A DNA stretch of 64,000 nt, from positions 1-64,000 of the forward strand of contig JAONJW010000009.1 of assembly GCA_028377305.1 (NCBI GenBank), in the 5' to 3' direction. Positions within the stretch are counted from its first letter, which is position 1. Each line of letters begins with the position of its first letter. The stretch is from Prolixibacteraceae bacterium. GTDB lineage: Bacteria; Bacteroidota; Bacteroidia; Bacteroidales; Prolixibacteraceae. The notes beneath the pieces were generated by a model. The model ran no database searches. It was given only the letters and a program-made list of their open reading frames with translations, and had not been told where the DNA came from. Shown here piece by piece: positions 10,301 to 18,877 of this stretch. The position numbers were made by a program, and so were the translations under genes.

Positions 10301-11796
10301 GAGCAAAGACCAAGTTTATAGACAATGACAAAATAGCAATCTATCCTTCACGATCCTACAAAAAGGCCATTGTTGATATATCAGGAACGATTGAAATTGA
10401 AGACAAAAGTAATAACCCTACCGTTATGGATGGTTTTGCAAGACTTTTAATGTCTGTCCGAAACTTCAATGCAACTTATACGGATACCAAAGGAACAACC
10501 ATGTCTGGATTCTTACCTACACCTACATGGTTTGGTAATAGTACCACCAATGGCACCGCTCCAGGATGGGACTTTGTATTTGGATGGCAAGATCCAAACT
10601 TTGCAAGTAAGGCCATCCAAAATGATTGGATTACCAAAGATTCTTTGTTAAACCAACCTGTTCTTAGAAACTCTAATACAACCCTTAATTTGAGGACAAA
10701 TATTGAACCATTAAAGGGGCTTAAAATTAGTCTTACAGGGAGTAGAACTAAAAGTCAAAACGAAAGTGAGTACTATATCTATAATCAACAAGATAATAAT
10801 TGGAATATGACTCCGGCAAACTATATGGAGAACGGTAGTTTCTCAATGAGTATTATCTCTATCCAGAGTGCTTTTGAGAAAACTTCAGGACAAGGAATTC
10901 CGGAAAGTACAGTCTACGATCAGTTTATGAATAACCGAAAAATAATTCAACAGCGGATGGTGAATGAAAAGAATCCATCTCAGCCTGAACGTTTTGGTCT
11001 TAACCAACAGGAAGTATTGATCCCTGCATTTATTGCAGCATATACAGGACAAAATGCTTCTTCAGTAGAGTTGACAGCATTCCCTTCAGCCAAATATATT
11101 CGCCCTAATTGGAGAGTTGAGTATAATGGACTAACAGATCAGATTAAGGCTATTAAATCGGTGGTTCGAACAGTTAATATTTCACACTCTTATCGTTCAA
11201 ATTATAGTGTTGGATCATATATCACCAATAGTAATTTTGATGATACACAGTATACCCTATTGGAAGCTCAGTTGGCACAACAGAACTATATTCCAATGTA
11301 CGACATATCTACAGTAAATATTAAAGAGACTTTTAGTCCACTTATCAATGTCGATGTAATGTGGAAGAATAATCTTTCCTCTCGATTTGAAATCCGCAAA
11401 ACAAGATCATTAACACTAAGTACTGCAAACAATCAACTCACTGAAGTGCATAGTAATGAGTATAGTGTTGGGCTAGGTTATCGCATCGAGAATCTACAAA
11501 TTTTCTATAACAAGAATAGTGGTCAAAAGGCGATCTCGAACGATCTGAATATGCGTTTTGATATGGGTGTGAGAGAAAACAAAACCATCATCCGTAAGTT
11601 GGCTGAATTGGACAACCAGTTGACCGCAGGTCAACAAGCATTAACGTTGAAAGTCACTGCGGATTATACTCTAAGCAGGCAGTTAACACTTCGTATGTAT
11701 TACGATCGTATTGTAAATACACCATATATATCGATATCGTATCCAACAGCAAATACGAACTTTGGTTTTAGTATCCGCTTCAACCTAGCACAGTAG
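4390..11796 (+). CDS. sprA: Type IX secretion system outer-membrane translocon SprA (Sov)
   Basis: SprA is the giant beta-barrel pore through which T9SS cargo crosses the outer membrane, and it is needed for gliding where that occurs. At 2468 residues it has the expected size. A signal peptide covers about residues 1-29, with a hydrophobic stretch around IPICMILCLGIAI. Family-typical segments include AYLDDFEGTQTSISL (about residue 830), NIEYIEFWVMDPY and late barrel segments such as RPNWRVEYNGL. The start is a TTG at 4390. No in-frame ATG gives a complete signal peptide, so TTG is preferred. The gene is monocistronic, closed by a strong terminator, and lies far from the gld genes at 36-42 kb. 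Confidence 0.95.
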   Translation: MRQLGKIWIPICMILCLGIAINKTNKAFGRNYTSSHLERFIENPSISIAEDPMDPSKAAPDSTELTLPLPDNMKTEEHYDPTTNQFLIEHKVGGLYYQPTEAFSLDDYVNYDFDRAIQQYWQKKTSKSVEEKQKSLIPSISIGGEAFTKIFGNNTISIKPQGYIELSFGTKTNRIDNPALSERLRKTTTFDFDEKINLSVKGSIGNRLSMGVNYNTEATFDFENRMNLNFKGEEDDIVKNIEAGNVSMSSDNSLIKGGVNLFGVKTDLQFGKLNVSTVLSQQKGESKVINTEGGATKTNFNLQVLDYEANKHFFLSQIFYSQYDQSLSKLPIIASSINVSKLEVWVTNKTGNYTQSRNIVAFTDLGERGNNKQNHTTLTSDVSGLPYPDNTYPWNGINDLYNKMNTDYGAIRDIAQVTSTLRPLKQSDGFLPVQDYEKVENARMLTPTEYTFNPKLGYISLNRSLSPDEVLAVAYEYTINGKSFRVGDFSTGGIEAPQTLFVKLLKSTNINPKFNLWKLMMKNIYDLNAYQVNQDGFRLDVVYQDNKTGSDLNYLPDGPLKEEILIQVMNLDNVNMQGDQQSDGLFDFIPGYTIDTERGKIIFPSVEPFGNYLEKKLEGDQAAIKKYVYHALYDNTKTIAEQQAEKNKFALIGSYQGSSNSDIPLNTINLTPGSVKVTAGGRTLVENVDYVVDYTLGRVRILNQSLIESGQSISISTESEQMFSMQRKTLIGTQLNYQFTDNFNLGTTVMYLQDKPLTSKVNYGQEPISNLMLGFNGGYKTESQFLTSLVDKIPLIDTKEVSNISVEGEYAKLFPGTSNAIKESGAAYLDDFEGTQTSISLKTQYLWRLASVPQGRDDLPEGDKTNDISAGYNRALLSWYVIDPLMQRDTPNTPPNIKGNDEEQSKNSTREVYQDEIFPNTNNAIGQPTNIPTFDLAYYPSERGQYNFETAGSANSGGINSDGTLKDPQSRWGAIMRKIETPDFENANIEYIEFWVMDPYAHLTDAERQKAGGDLYFQLGNISEDILRDSRKSFENGLPIDGSYDAITDQTSWGRVSRNQPTVNAFDNNPSSRQYQDIGLDGLRDEEERTFYNDYIMNVSQIVSGEPLNRIKNDPSGDNYHYFRGSDYDQQQLGILERYKYYNGVDGNSPTDSQSPESYNTSSTSLPDGEDINQDNTLSENESYYEYKISMRPNDFQVGTNFITDKRIAKVKLKNSEVRDVEWYQFKVPVTKASKVIGSINDFRSIRFVRMMMKDWEIPVVLRFATLNLVRADWRKYTLSLEDPTRVNNEHTGFEVSAVNIEENYEKQPVNYVLPPGIDRVIDPANPQLRELNEQSLLVKITDLEDGDARATYKNITTDMRMYKRLKLEVHAEQLEDMQTQDNEVRAFIRVGSDYQDNFYEYEVPLKMTPPGHYNNDLERDRLTVWPEQNKMDILLKDLTDLKLARNKEMRRAGSVLEMTDLYETQINYKGHPRIIRVKGNPNLGDVRVVMLGVRNPKSNGGDFESVEVWFDELRLTDVDNEGGWAASTRIRGNLADLATFSFAGSHMSSGFGSIEESAVQRSMDDNSIYDFSSTVAFGKFFPKKWGVKIPMYYGISQNVKTPKYNPLNPDIKMTDALDALETDALRNELKAQVQDKTVKKSINFSDVRIEPQKKSNKTHLYDISNLSFTLSHNTTTHKDINTQQNEEKESKFLFSYNYTKRPKPVEPFRNVKFLRSPLFRIVRDFNFYLSPSQLSFRSDMQSYYSALQYRNLSQPDFKLPTSYVQDFNWYRYYNLRYDLTKSIKLDFAAQNRSRIDVPLYMEEEDKIRKAEDPYQAYKQSILDSLRTGGRNTAYNQTINASYTLPINKIPLLSWTSSTLRYQGRYDWKADPILKDSEVNLGNTISNGYSIQGTAGLNFVSLYNKVPYLKKVNRKFARSSRSRSKARVKTKNVVYQDTIDLRGKKKNVIKHKLNTRKLQISFKDSSGKTIRAKTKFIDNDKIAIYPSRSYKKAIVDISGTIEIEDKSNNPTVMDGFARLLMSVRNFNATYTDTKGTTMSGFLPTPTWFGNSTTNGTAPGWDFVFGWQDPNFASKAIQNDWITKDSLLNQPVLRNSNTTLNLRTNIEPLKGLKISLTGSRTKSQNESEYYIYNQQDNNWNMTPANYMENGSFSMSIISIQSAFEKTSGQGIPESTVYDQFMNNRKIIQQRMVNEKNPSQPERFGLNQQEVLIPAFIAAYTGQNASSVELTAFPSAKYIRPNWRVEYNGLTDQIKAIKSVVRTVNISHSYRSNYSVGSYITNSNFDDTQYTLLEAQLAQQNYIPMYDISTVNIKETFSPLINVDVMWKNNLSSRFEIRKTRSLTLSTANNQLTEVHSNEYSVGLGYRIENLQIFYNKNSGQKAISNDLNMRFDMGVRENKTIIRKLAELDNQLTAGQQALTLKVTADYTLSRQLTLRMYYDRIVNTPYISISYPTANTNFGFSIRFNLAQ

Positions 11797-11814
11797 TAGA
11801 CACAATATAATAAT

Positions 11815-11859
11815 ATAGTAAAGCCTGATCTCTTCTACTTAGTGATCAGGCTTTACTAT
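11815..11859 (+). terminator. Terminator after sprA
   Basis: A perfect 16-bp stem (atagtaaagcctgatc and its complement) with a 13-base loop starts 18 bases after the sprA stop. There is no long T tract beyond the stem. The symmetry would let it act on both strands. Confidence 0.7.
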
Positions 11860-12170
11860 ATCAAAGATATCGTGTCTAATGATATGTCCGTTTATAATTA
11901 GTGCTCTTCCAAATTCATGTAACAACACCTATTTCTTGTGATGGATAAGATCTTGATAAACTTTATACGGCCTAAGGCAAGGTTAGCATAAGATTGTTAA
12001 TAATATGCTCTGTACTAATCCTATATTTTAAAGTAGTTTTTGTGGTTTCCCTTTTCTAAGACAAAAGCGTCGAGCGATCATATTAGTAACTAATCTTTAA
12101 AAATTATCCTTATATTTAACTATCAGTCAATCATTGAACAACTTAGTAGACACCCAATATACAAACGATA
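11860..12170. other. Intergenic region ahead of the efflux operon
   Basis: This is the remainder of a 374-base gap. I see no gene and no exact TAnnTTTG element. The promoter of the following operon should lie here, but I cannot place it. Confidence 0.4.
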
Positions 12171-13418
12171 ATGGAACAAATGAATAAAAACACAGCTCTA
12201 TCGTCCAAGAAGAAGTGGATTATAGTTGGAGTAATTGCAACACTGATCCTCTCTTACTTGATGTTTAGAGAAGTCGATGATGATAAATCAATAATAACTG
12301 CAAATGTGATTCAAAAAGATCTTGTTATCTCAGTGGAGACAACAGGGGAGTTGGATGCTTTAAATTCTGTAAAGATAAAAGGTCCTGATGGGATGCGTAA
12401 GGCACGTATTTGGCAAGCCAAAATTAATCGATTAGTAGAAGAGGGAACTACTGTTAAAAAAGGGGATTTCGTTGCCGAAATAGACAAATCTTCACTAAGT
12501 GATCAAATTAAAAATGCAACAGACGATGTTACTTTAGCCGAATCAAATATGATTCAACAGAGGTTGGACACGACATTAACCTTGCGTCAATCGAGAGATA
12601 ATATACTAAACCTAAAATATCAAGTGGAGGAGTCTATCATTAAGCTCGAACAGTCCGCATTTGAACCACCAGCAACGATTAAGCAAGCTAAAATGGACGT
12701 AGAAAAGAATAAACGTTCTTTTAATCAAGCTAAAATGAATTATCAAATTAAACAGGATCAGATGAAGGCAAAAATGAAACAGACTAGCACACTGTATTCA
12801 AGAAAAAAGAGGCAGCTAGACTTTTTACTTCAATTGGAAAAGGAGTTTAGGATATTTGCACCGGAAGATGGAATGGTCGTTTATCACAAAGATCAGTGGT
12901 CGGGTCAAAAAGTCAAAGAGGGATCAAACATTCACGGTTTCAATCCAATTGTTGCCACACTACCTGATCTAAGTAAGATGGTGTCAAAGACTTATATCAA
13001 TGAAGTGGATATTCGTCGTATCAAGATGAAACAGCAAGTAGAGATTGGTCTAGATGCATTTCCAGAAAAGAGATATACCGGAACGGTAACAAAGGTTGCG
13101 AATGTAGGAGAACAGAAGCCAAATTCGGATGCAAAGGTATTTGAAGTAGAGATCACCATTAATGAGTCTGATCCAATCTTTCGACCATCCATGACGACTT
13201 CTAATTTTATCGTCACCAAAACAGTCAAAGATCAAAAACTTATTCCTATAGAAGCGCTGTTTACAGACAATGATTCGATCTTCTACGTTTTTAAGAGAAA
13301 TGGGTTTGGTTTTGATAAAAGTACGGTTACCATAGGCGACAGAAATGATCATGATGTAGCAATCCTAACTGGTATAGAGAACAATGATGTTATTTCTCTA
13401 AATCGTATAAACGACTAA
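12171..13418 (+). CDS. HlyD/MacA-type periplasmic adaptor subunit
   Basis: The membrane-fusion subunit of a tripartite ABC efflux pump, linking the inner-membrane permease to the TolC-like channel. The 415 residues comprise one N-terminal membrane anchor (about residues 16-34, WIIVGVIATLILSYLMF), a lipoyl-like half near VEEGTTVKKGDFVAEID, a long coiled-coil hairpin (about 115-220, rich in Gln and Lys), the returning lipoyl half around FRIFAPEDGMVVYH, and a beta-barrel domain. It starts an operon of four genes. Substrate is unknown. Macrolide, lipid, peptide or siderophore export are all possible for this family. Confidence 0.88.
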   Translation: MEQMNKNTALSSKKKWIIVGVIATLILSYLMFREVDDDKSIITANVIQKDLVISVETTGELDALNSVKIKGPDGMRKARIWQAKINRLVEEGTTVKKGDFVAEIDKSSLSDQIKNATDDVTLAESNMIQQRLDTTLTLRQSRDNILNLKYQVEESIIKLEQSAFEPPATIKQAKMDVEKNKRSFNQAKMNYQIKQDQMKAKMKQTSTLYSRKKRQLDFLLQLEKEFRIFAPEDGMVVYHKDQWSGQKVKEGSNIHGFNPIVATLPDLSKMVSKTYINEVDIRRIKMKQQVEIGLDAFPEKRYTGTVTKVANVGEQKPNSDAKVFEVEITINESDPIFRPSMTTSNFIVTKTVKDQKLIPIEALFTDNDSIFYVFKRNGFGFDKSTVTIGDRNDHDVAILTGIENNDVISLNRIND

Positions 13419-13429
13419 AAGCATTAAGC

Positions 13430-14767
13430 ATGGATCGTTTATTATTTAATTTTCAAATTGCCTTAGAGGCGATTAGATCGAATAAGTTACGCTCATTCCT
13501 AACTGCACTAGGGATAATATTTGGGGTAAGTGCTGTTATTTCGATGATGGCTATTGGAGCTGGTGCACAACAAGAAATATTAGATCAAATGAAGCTAGTA
13601 GGGGTAAATAATATCATTATTACTCCTATAAAGAAACAGTCTGATGAAAAAATTGAAGACGAGACTTCTGATCATAAGGAGCGTTTCTCACCAGGTCTTA
13701 ATATGCAAGATCTTCATAACATCTCTTATACGCTAAACAACATCGAGGAGATGAGCGGTGAGGTGCTGCTGAACAGTTATATGATTCACAACGGCCGAAG
13801 AAAATCCATAAAGATTATTGGAGTGAATGATGGTTATTTCAAAATGTATAACTATCAATTCATGGCAGGAGCAACCTTCGCAGAAAGTCAATCAAATAAT
13901 GGACTTCCTGTATGTATCATTGGCGAACAAGCCGTAAAAAGGTTCTTTAATAATCAAGTCCCGATTGGACAAACAATCAAATGTGGACAGCTATGGTTGA
14001 CTGTCATTGGTGTGTTAAAAGACAGGGGAGTCGTTACCACTGAATCGAAAGAGCTTGGAATAAGAAATAACAATTTGGATGTGTATATTCCTCTTCAAAC
14101 GATGTTACTTCGGTATAAAAATAGGGGAATGGTCACCAAACAGGCTATTCTTATGGCAAACAACAATCGAGATGATGAAAACGAAGGTGGCTCTAATAGT
14201 AAAAAGAAGGCTACAGTCCATCAATTAGATAAGATTATAATTCAGGTAAAAGAGACCGAAGAGCTTGGTAGTACGGCGAAGATTGTTCACCGTATTCTAG
14301 AACGTAGACATAACGACAATGTAGATTTTGAGATCACTGTACCAGAACTTCTTCTTAAACAACAACAGAAGACCAAAGAGATATTTAATATGGTCCTTGG
14401 TGCCATTGCAGGAATATCACTGCTTGTTGGTGGTATCGGGATTATGAACATCATGTTGGCTTCCGTAATGGAACGTATCAAAGAGATTGGTCTTCGTATT
14501 GCTTTGGGAGCTCAAAAAAGTGATATTATACAACAATTCCTTTGTGAGTCGATGCTAATCAGTTTGGTCGGAGGGATCATTGGAATCATTCTAGGGATTC
14601 TTTTATCACTAATAATATCCAAATTAGCTGAAATCGCAACTGTGATCTCTTTTGTTTCGATTGTCACCTCCTTTGGTGTATCATCCATTGTTGGTATCGT
14701 TTTTGGAATCACCCCTGCAAAAAAAGCGGCAAGTCAAAACCCTATAACCTCTCTTCGACATGAATAA
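13430..14767 (+). CDS. MacB-type ABC transporter permease (FtsX family)
   Basis: An inner-membrane permease of a MacAB-TolC-like pump. The 445 residues show a first membrane helix near ALEAIRSNKLRSFLTALGIIFGV, a large periplasmic MacB core domain (about 60-310), and three C-terminal helices in an FtsX domain (IAGISLLVGGIGIMNIML..., MLISLVGGIIGIILGILL..., VTSFGVSSIVGIVFGI). Unlike E. coli MacB it carries no fused ATPase. That subunit is encoded separately at 16243. It lies 11 bases after the adaptor gene and overlaps the next gene by 8 bases. Confidence 0.92.
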   Translation: MDRLLFNFQIALEAIRSNKLRSFLTALGIIFGVSAVISMMAIGAGAQQEILDQMKLVGVNNIIITPIKKQSDEKIEDETSDHKERFSPGLNMQDLHNISYTLNNIEEMSGEVLLNSYMIHNGRRKSIKIIGVNDGYFKMYNYQFMAGATFAESQSNNGLPVCIIGEQAVKRFFNNQVPIGQTIKCGQLWLTVIGVLKDRGVVTTESKELGIRNNNLDVYIPLQTMLLRYKNRGMVTKQAILMANNNRDDENEGGSNSKKKATVHQLDKIIIQVKETEELGSTAKIVHRILERRHNDNVDFEITVPELLLKQQQKTKEIFNMVLGAIAGISLLVGGIGIMNIMLASVMERIKEIGLRIALGAQKSDIIQQFLCESMLISLVGGIIGIILGILLSLIISKLAEIATVISFVSIVTSFGVSSIVGIVFGITPAKKAASQNPITSLRHE

Positions 14768-16241
14768 ATCCATAATATTTAGCACTCTAATTCCTCTTAT
14801 TAGTCTTTGTTTGTCACAAGTCGGCTATGCACAATTGTCTAGATTGTCACTAGAAGAGGTGATTGCATTGGCAAAAAATAAATCGATTAGTTCTCAAATT
14901 GCAGTAAACCAAAGGGACAATCAATACTGGGAATATAGAAACTATATTGCTACAACTTTACCTAATTTAAGTCTCTCTGGAAATCTCCCTGATTATAGTA
15001 GTGGAATCGAAAGAGTAACTCAGAATGACGGCTCCACTGCATTTAAAAAAAATACCCAATCCTCGTCGGACTTAAAAGTTAGCTTGTCTCAAAATATACC
15101 ATGGACTGGTGGTAGAGTATCTTTAAACAGTAAACTTGCACGTATCGATGTTTTAGATGGACCTCAAACAGGAGTATCCTATTCAACCATTCCTCTCGAC
15201 ATCTCTTTTGAACAGCCCATATTCACATTTAATGAGTTTAAATGGAAACGTAAAATAGCCCCCCTTCTATACGAAGAGTCAAAAAAAGAATTTCAAGAAG
15301 AGTTCGAGAATATAAGTTTTCAAGCAACAGGATACTTCTTTGACCTTCTTCTGGCACAGGTAGATGTTGCACTAGCTCTGAAGAATAAGGCAAATAATGA
15401 TACTATATATAATATTGGTAAAGGAAGATATAATCTCGGAAAAATTGCGGAAAATGAACTCCTACAACTACAACTAAACACATTGACTTCCAGCAGAGAC
15501 GTGGCCACAGCACAAATTTCATTAGAGACCGCAAGATTAAATTTAAACACCTTTATCGGAAGACCTAAAGGAGAAGACTACCAGCTGATTAGTCCTTCTC
15601 TTTTACCTATATTGGAGGTGGAGCCACAGCTTGCATTACAAGAGGCTAAGAAAAATCGAAAGCAGTATCTAGCCTTTAAACGCAGACGAATAGAGGCTAA
15701 AAAAGAGGTGGCTCGAGCAAAAGGAAATTCATCTCTAAATGTTAACATCATTGGTAGTTATGGTGTCTCTCAATATGCCGATGAGCTCCATCATGCATAC
15801 AAAGATTTCGATGAGCAACAGCGTCTAAGAATTGGTTTTAACATCCCTTTGGTCGATTGGAAGCAACGAAAATCTAAATTATTAATGGCCGAAGCCAAAC
15901 AACATCTTATCGAAAATTCTATCGAACAGGAATCACAACGATTCGAACAAGAGATTTTCGTTTTGGCACAAAAAATTCCAATTATCTATGATCGTGTAAA
16001 ATCAACAGAGCTAGCAAATGAGATTGCTCAAAAGCAGTATGAGATATCAAGACAGCGATATATGGTTGCAAATATAAGTATTACCGATCTGAACCTATCA
16101 TTGGGTGAAAAAGATAGAGCGAGTAGTGCATATTTAAGAGCTCTTAGAGAGTTTTGGACCTCTTATTATCAACTTAGGATGCTGACCATGTATGATTTTG
16201 AAAACCGACATCCAATTATTAATATTCCTGAAGAAGAGTAA
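14760..16241 (+). CDS. TolC-like outer-membrane efflux protein
   Basis: The outer-membrane channel of the tripartite pump. The 493 residues have a Sec signal peptide (about 1-24, ending in GYAQ) and two tandem outer-membrane-efflux-protein repeats with long amphipathic helices rich in Glu, Lys, Gln and Ala. The start overlaps the permease stop by 8 bases, implying coupled translation. Its presence next to the adaptor and permease argues for a dedicated rather than shared channel. Confidence 0.9.
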   Translation: MNKSIIFSTLIPLISLCLSQVGYAQLSRLSLEEVIALAKNKSISSQIAVNQRDNQYWEYRNYIATTLPNLSLSGNLPDYSSGIERVTQNDGSTAFKKNTQSSSDLKVSLSQNIPWTGGRVSLNSKLARIDVLDGPQTGVSYSTIPLDISFEQPIFTFNEFKWKRKIAPLLYEESKKEFQEEFENISFQATGYFFDLLLAQVDVALALKNKANNDTIYNIGKGRYNLGKIAENELLQLQLNTLTSSRDVATAQISLETARLNLNTFIGRPKGEDYQLISPSLLPILEVEPQLALQEAKKNRKQYLAFKRRRIEAKKEVARAKGNSSLNVNIIGSYGVSQYADELHHAYKDFDEQQRLRIGFNIPLVDWKQRKSKLLMAEAKQHLIENSIEQESQRFEQEIFVLAQKIPIIYDRVKSTELANEIAQKQYEISRQRYMVANISITDLNLSLGEKDRASSAYLRALREFWTSYYQLRMLTMYDFENRHPIINIPEEE

Positions 16242-16242
16242 G

Positions 16243-16935
16243 ATGAAAACGATTATTGAGATAAAAGATCTAACAAAAGACTACCATATGGGAAGCTCTA
16301 TTGTGAAAGCACTAAACCAAGTCTCTCTTCGCATCTCCGAAGGAGAATATGTTAGTTTCATGGGGCCTTCTGGATCGGGTAAAACCACCTTAATGAATAT
16401 TATTGGCTGCTTGGATTTACCAACAAATGGAACCTACTTTCTTAATGGGAAAAGTATCTTCAATATTGAAGCGGATGAGATGGCTGCCATTAGAAACAAC
16501 GAGATCGGTTTCATATTCCAATCTTTTAACCTACTTCCCAGAAGCAGTGCTCTAGAGAATGTTGCTTTACCTCTTGTTTACGCAGGAATATCTAAAGAAG
16601 ATCGATTAGAAAGAGCATATCAATCGCTTGAAAAAGTAGGACTAGGAAACCGTGTGGATCACAAGCCTTCTGAACTATCAGGAGGTCAGCAACAGCGTGT
16701 TGCCATTGCACGTGCATTGGTTAATAATCCATCATTACTATTGGCTGATGAGCCTACAGGAGCATTAGATACCAAAACATCTTATGAGATCATGAGCCTC
16801 TTTGAAGAACTGCACCTTAAAGGTCATAGTATTGTAATGGTGACCCATGAGGAAGAGATTGCAGCATATGCAAAAAGAGTTGTTCGAATGAGAGATGGGT
16901 ATATTGAAAAAGATACATTTCATGATGCCGAATAA
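16243..16935 (+). CDS. ABC transporter ATPase of the MacB/LolD type
   Basis: Energises the pump encoded just upstream. From the ATG at 16243 the protein has 230 residues, the normal length for LolD/MacB-type ATPases. An upstream in-frame ATG at 16192 lies inside the TolC-like gene and would add an unrelated tail. Visible motifs are Walker [12 protein letters not shown]-loop [11 protein letters not shown], signature [15 protein letters not shown], Walker [13 protein letters not shown] and the H-loop MVTHEEE. The spacing to the previous stop is one base. No other transporter genes follow. Confidence 0.93.
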   Translation: MKTIIEIKDLTKDYHMGSSIVKALNQVSLRISEGEYVSFMGPSGSGKTTLMNIIGCLDLPTNGTYFLNGKSIFNIEADEMAAIRNNEIGFIFQSFNLLPRSSALENVALPLVYAGISKEDRLERAYQSLEKVGLGNRVDHKPSELSGGQQQRVAIARALVNNPSLLLADEPTGALDTKTSYEIMSLFEELHLKGHSIVMVTHEEEIAAYAKRVVRMRDGYIEKDTFHDAE

Positions 16936-16950
16936 GCATCCTAATAACAG

Positions 16951-16980
16951 GAAAAGAACGCCCATGTTGGTGTTCTTTTC
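16951..16980 (+). terminator. Weak terminator-like hairpin after the efflux operon
   Basis: A 9-bp stem gaaaagaac / gttcttttc around a 12-base loop, 15 bases after the ATPase stop. The T run is inside the stem, so efficiency is uncertain. Confidence 0.45.
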
Positions 16981-17361
16981 ACTAAGGAAACTAGTAAAAC
17001 GTTCCTTTACAGTGGTCTGTTAAAGCATAAATATCTTCATTGTCTATTTCAGGTGATTAATCCATATATTTCACAACGAAAAATCGTATTAAATCAGAAA
17101 CGAGGTAGACCATATATCGATCTTCCATAACTGGTTCTATTTACCTATTCAAACTCATATAAAATGATCTAATCTACGAACCCTGCACTCTAGATTGCAA
17201 CAGAAGGTCTTGCCATCAGCACAATTGGATTTATTTTCATTGAATTCAATATGTTCGGATCAGGTCTCTTTACGAAGTCTTTTATACTGTATTGTTTAGT
17301 AGATCTATACTATAAAAGTAATGCCAATAAAATAATTTTGGATGATGTAATAAGCAACAAC
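16981..17361. other. Intergenic region without a recognisable gene
   Basis: This stretch separates the efflux operon from the convergent kbl gene. It is AT-rich and has stop codons in all frames at short intervals. I see no RNA gene, repeat or promoter. Confidence 0.5.
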
Positions 17362-17393
17362 AAAAAAGGCACATATTTTCATGTGCCTTTTTT
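17362..17393. terminator. Bidirectional terminator between the efflux operon and kbl
   Basis: A stem of 13 bp (aaaaaaggcacat and its complement) with a 6-base loop. It has an A tract on one side and a T tract on the other, so it can serve both convergent units. It lies 20 bases after the kbl stop. Confidence 0.85.
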
Positions 17394-17412
17394 ATAAATA
17401 AGGGTTGTATTC

Positions 17413-18603
17413 TTAAGAAAGAACCTTTAGTTCTTTACCTACTTTAATAAATGCGTTAATTGCTTTATCTAGATGCTCTCTTGTATGTGCAGCTGAAAGC
17501 TGAACTCTAATGCGAGCCTGATCTTTAGGAACAACTGGATAATAGAAACCTGTTACATAAATGCCTTCATCGGATAACATAGAAGCAAAATCTTGAGATA
17601 GTTTTGCATCATACAGCATCACAGCACAAATAGCAGATGAAGTTGGTTTAGTATCGAAACCAGCATCCCTCATTTGAGAAACAAAATACTTTGTATTTTC
17701 ATGTAGACGATCTTGAAGTTCGTTGTTGTCACTAATTAGCTCGAACATACGAATACCAGCTGCTGCAATCGAAGGAGGAATTGAGTTAGAAAACAAATAA
17801 GGACGTGAACGCTGTCTTAGCATCTCAATAATCTCTTTCTTACCTGTAGTGAAACCTCCAATAGCTCCACCAAAAGCTTTTCCTAGAGTTCCTGTAATGA
17901 TATCCACCTTACCCCGACAATCAAATAGTTCCGTTACTCCACGACCTGTTTCACCAACAACTCCTGCTGAGTGACATTCGTCGACCATTACCATCGCGTC
18001 ATACTTCTCCGCTAGACGGATAATTTCACCCATTGGGGCCACATTTCCGTCCATCGAAAATACACCATCTGTAACAATAATTCTAAAACGTTGTTCCTGT
18101 GCTTTAATTAACTGTTGCTCAAGATCAGCCATATCAGCATTCTTATAACGGTATCTTTGAGCTTTACACAAACGGACTCCATCAATAATAGAAGCGTGAT
18201 TTAAAGAGTCCGAAATAATGGCATCTTCTACAGTTAATAAAGGCTCAAAAACACCTCCATTGGCATCAAAACATGCTGCATAAAGGATCGTATCTTCTGT
18301 TCCGAAAAATTCAGCGATCTTACGCTCTAACTCTTTATGCACATCCTGAGTTCCACAAATAAAACGTACAGATGACATACCAAATCCTCTTGTATCTAAG
18401 CTATCTTTTGCCGCTTTAATAAGCTCTGGGTGATCCGATAACCCTAAATAGTTGTTGGCACAGAAGTTTAAAACATCCTGCCCGTTGTCCAATGCTATCT
18501 CAGCATTTTGAGGAGTAACAATAATACGCTCACTCTTAAACAATCCAGCAGATTTGATCTCTGCTAGTTCATTCTGAAGGTGTTCTTTAATTTTACCGTA
18601 CAT
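17413..18603 (-). CDS. kbl: Glycine C-acetyltransferase (2-amino-3-ketobutyrate CoA ligase)
   Basis: A PLP enzyme that cleaves 2-amino-3-oxobutyrate with CoA to glycine and acetyl-CoA, the second step of threonine catabolism by the dehydrogenase route. It belongs to the alpha-oxoamine synthase family. The 396 residues include SLNHASIIDG (about 133-142), VDECHSAG (207-214, PLP contacts) and the Schiff-base lysine K242 in GTLGKAFGG. The length and N terminus match Kbl better than serine palmitoyltransferase or BioF. No threonine dehydrogenase gene is adjacent. Confidence 0.9.
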   Translation of the reverse strand: MYGKIKEHLQNELAEIKSAGLFKSERIIVTPQNAEIALDNGQDVLNFCANNYLGLSDHPELIKAAKDSLDTRGFGMSSVRFICGTQDVHKELERKIAEFFGTEDTILYAACFDANGGVFEPLLTVEDAIISDSLNHASIIDGVRLCKAQRYRYKNADMADLEQQLIKAQEQRFRIIVTDGVFSMDGNVAPMGEIIRLAEKYDAMVMVDECHSAGVVGETGRGVTELFDCRGKVDIITGTLGKAFGGAIGGFTTGKKEIIEMLRQRSRPYLFSNSIPPSIAAAGIRMFELISDNNELQDRLHENTKYFVSQMRDAGFDTKPTSSAICAVMLYDAKLSQDFASMLSDEGIYVTGFYYPVVPKDQARIRVQLSAAHTREHLDKAINAFIKVGKELKVLS

Positions 18604-18835
18604 AACTATGTAATGATTACTGATTGAAAAACATTCTCTAGTTTGATCAGACAGGAAGATATTTTCCCATCATTCAATGTATTACAAAGTAATAAAATCT
18701 TTTAATCTATTACACCCTTAAACAGACAGTTTTTCTCTGCGGTATATGATGACAAAAGTCACTTCTTTTGTGACGACAATGTGGCTTTTTTATTCATGTT
18801 CACGCAATAACGTAGGTCACATTCATTCAATTTCC

Positions 18836-18843
18836 TATCTTTG
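18836..18843 (+). promoter_or_regulatory. Putative -7 promoter element of gltX
   Basis: The sequence tatctttg matches the Bacteroidota -7 consensus TAnnTTTG exactly and lies 35 bases before the gltX ATG. I see no clear -33 TTG partner. Confidence 0.5.
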
Positions 18844-18877
18844 TACCAGTAAAAAAATATAGCAAAGTACTTTTAGC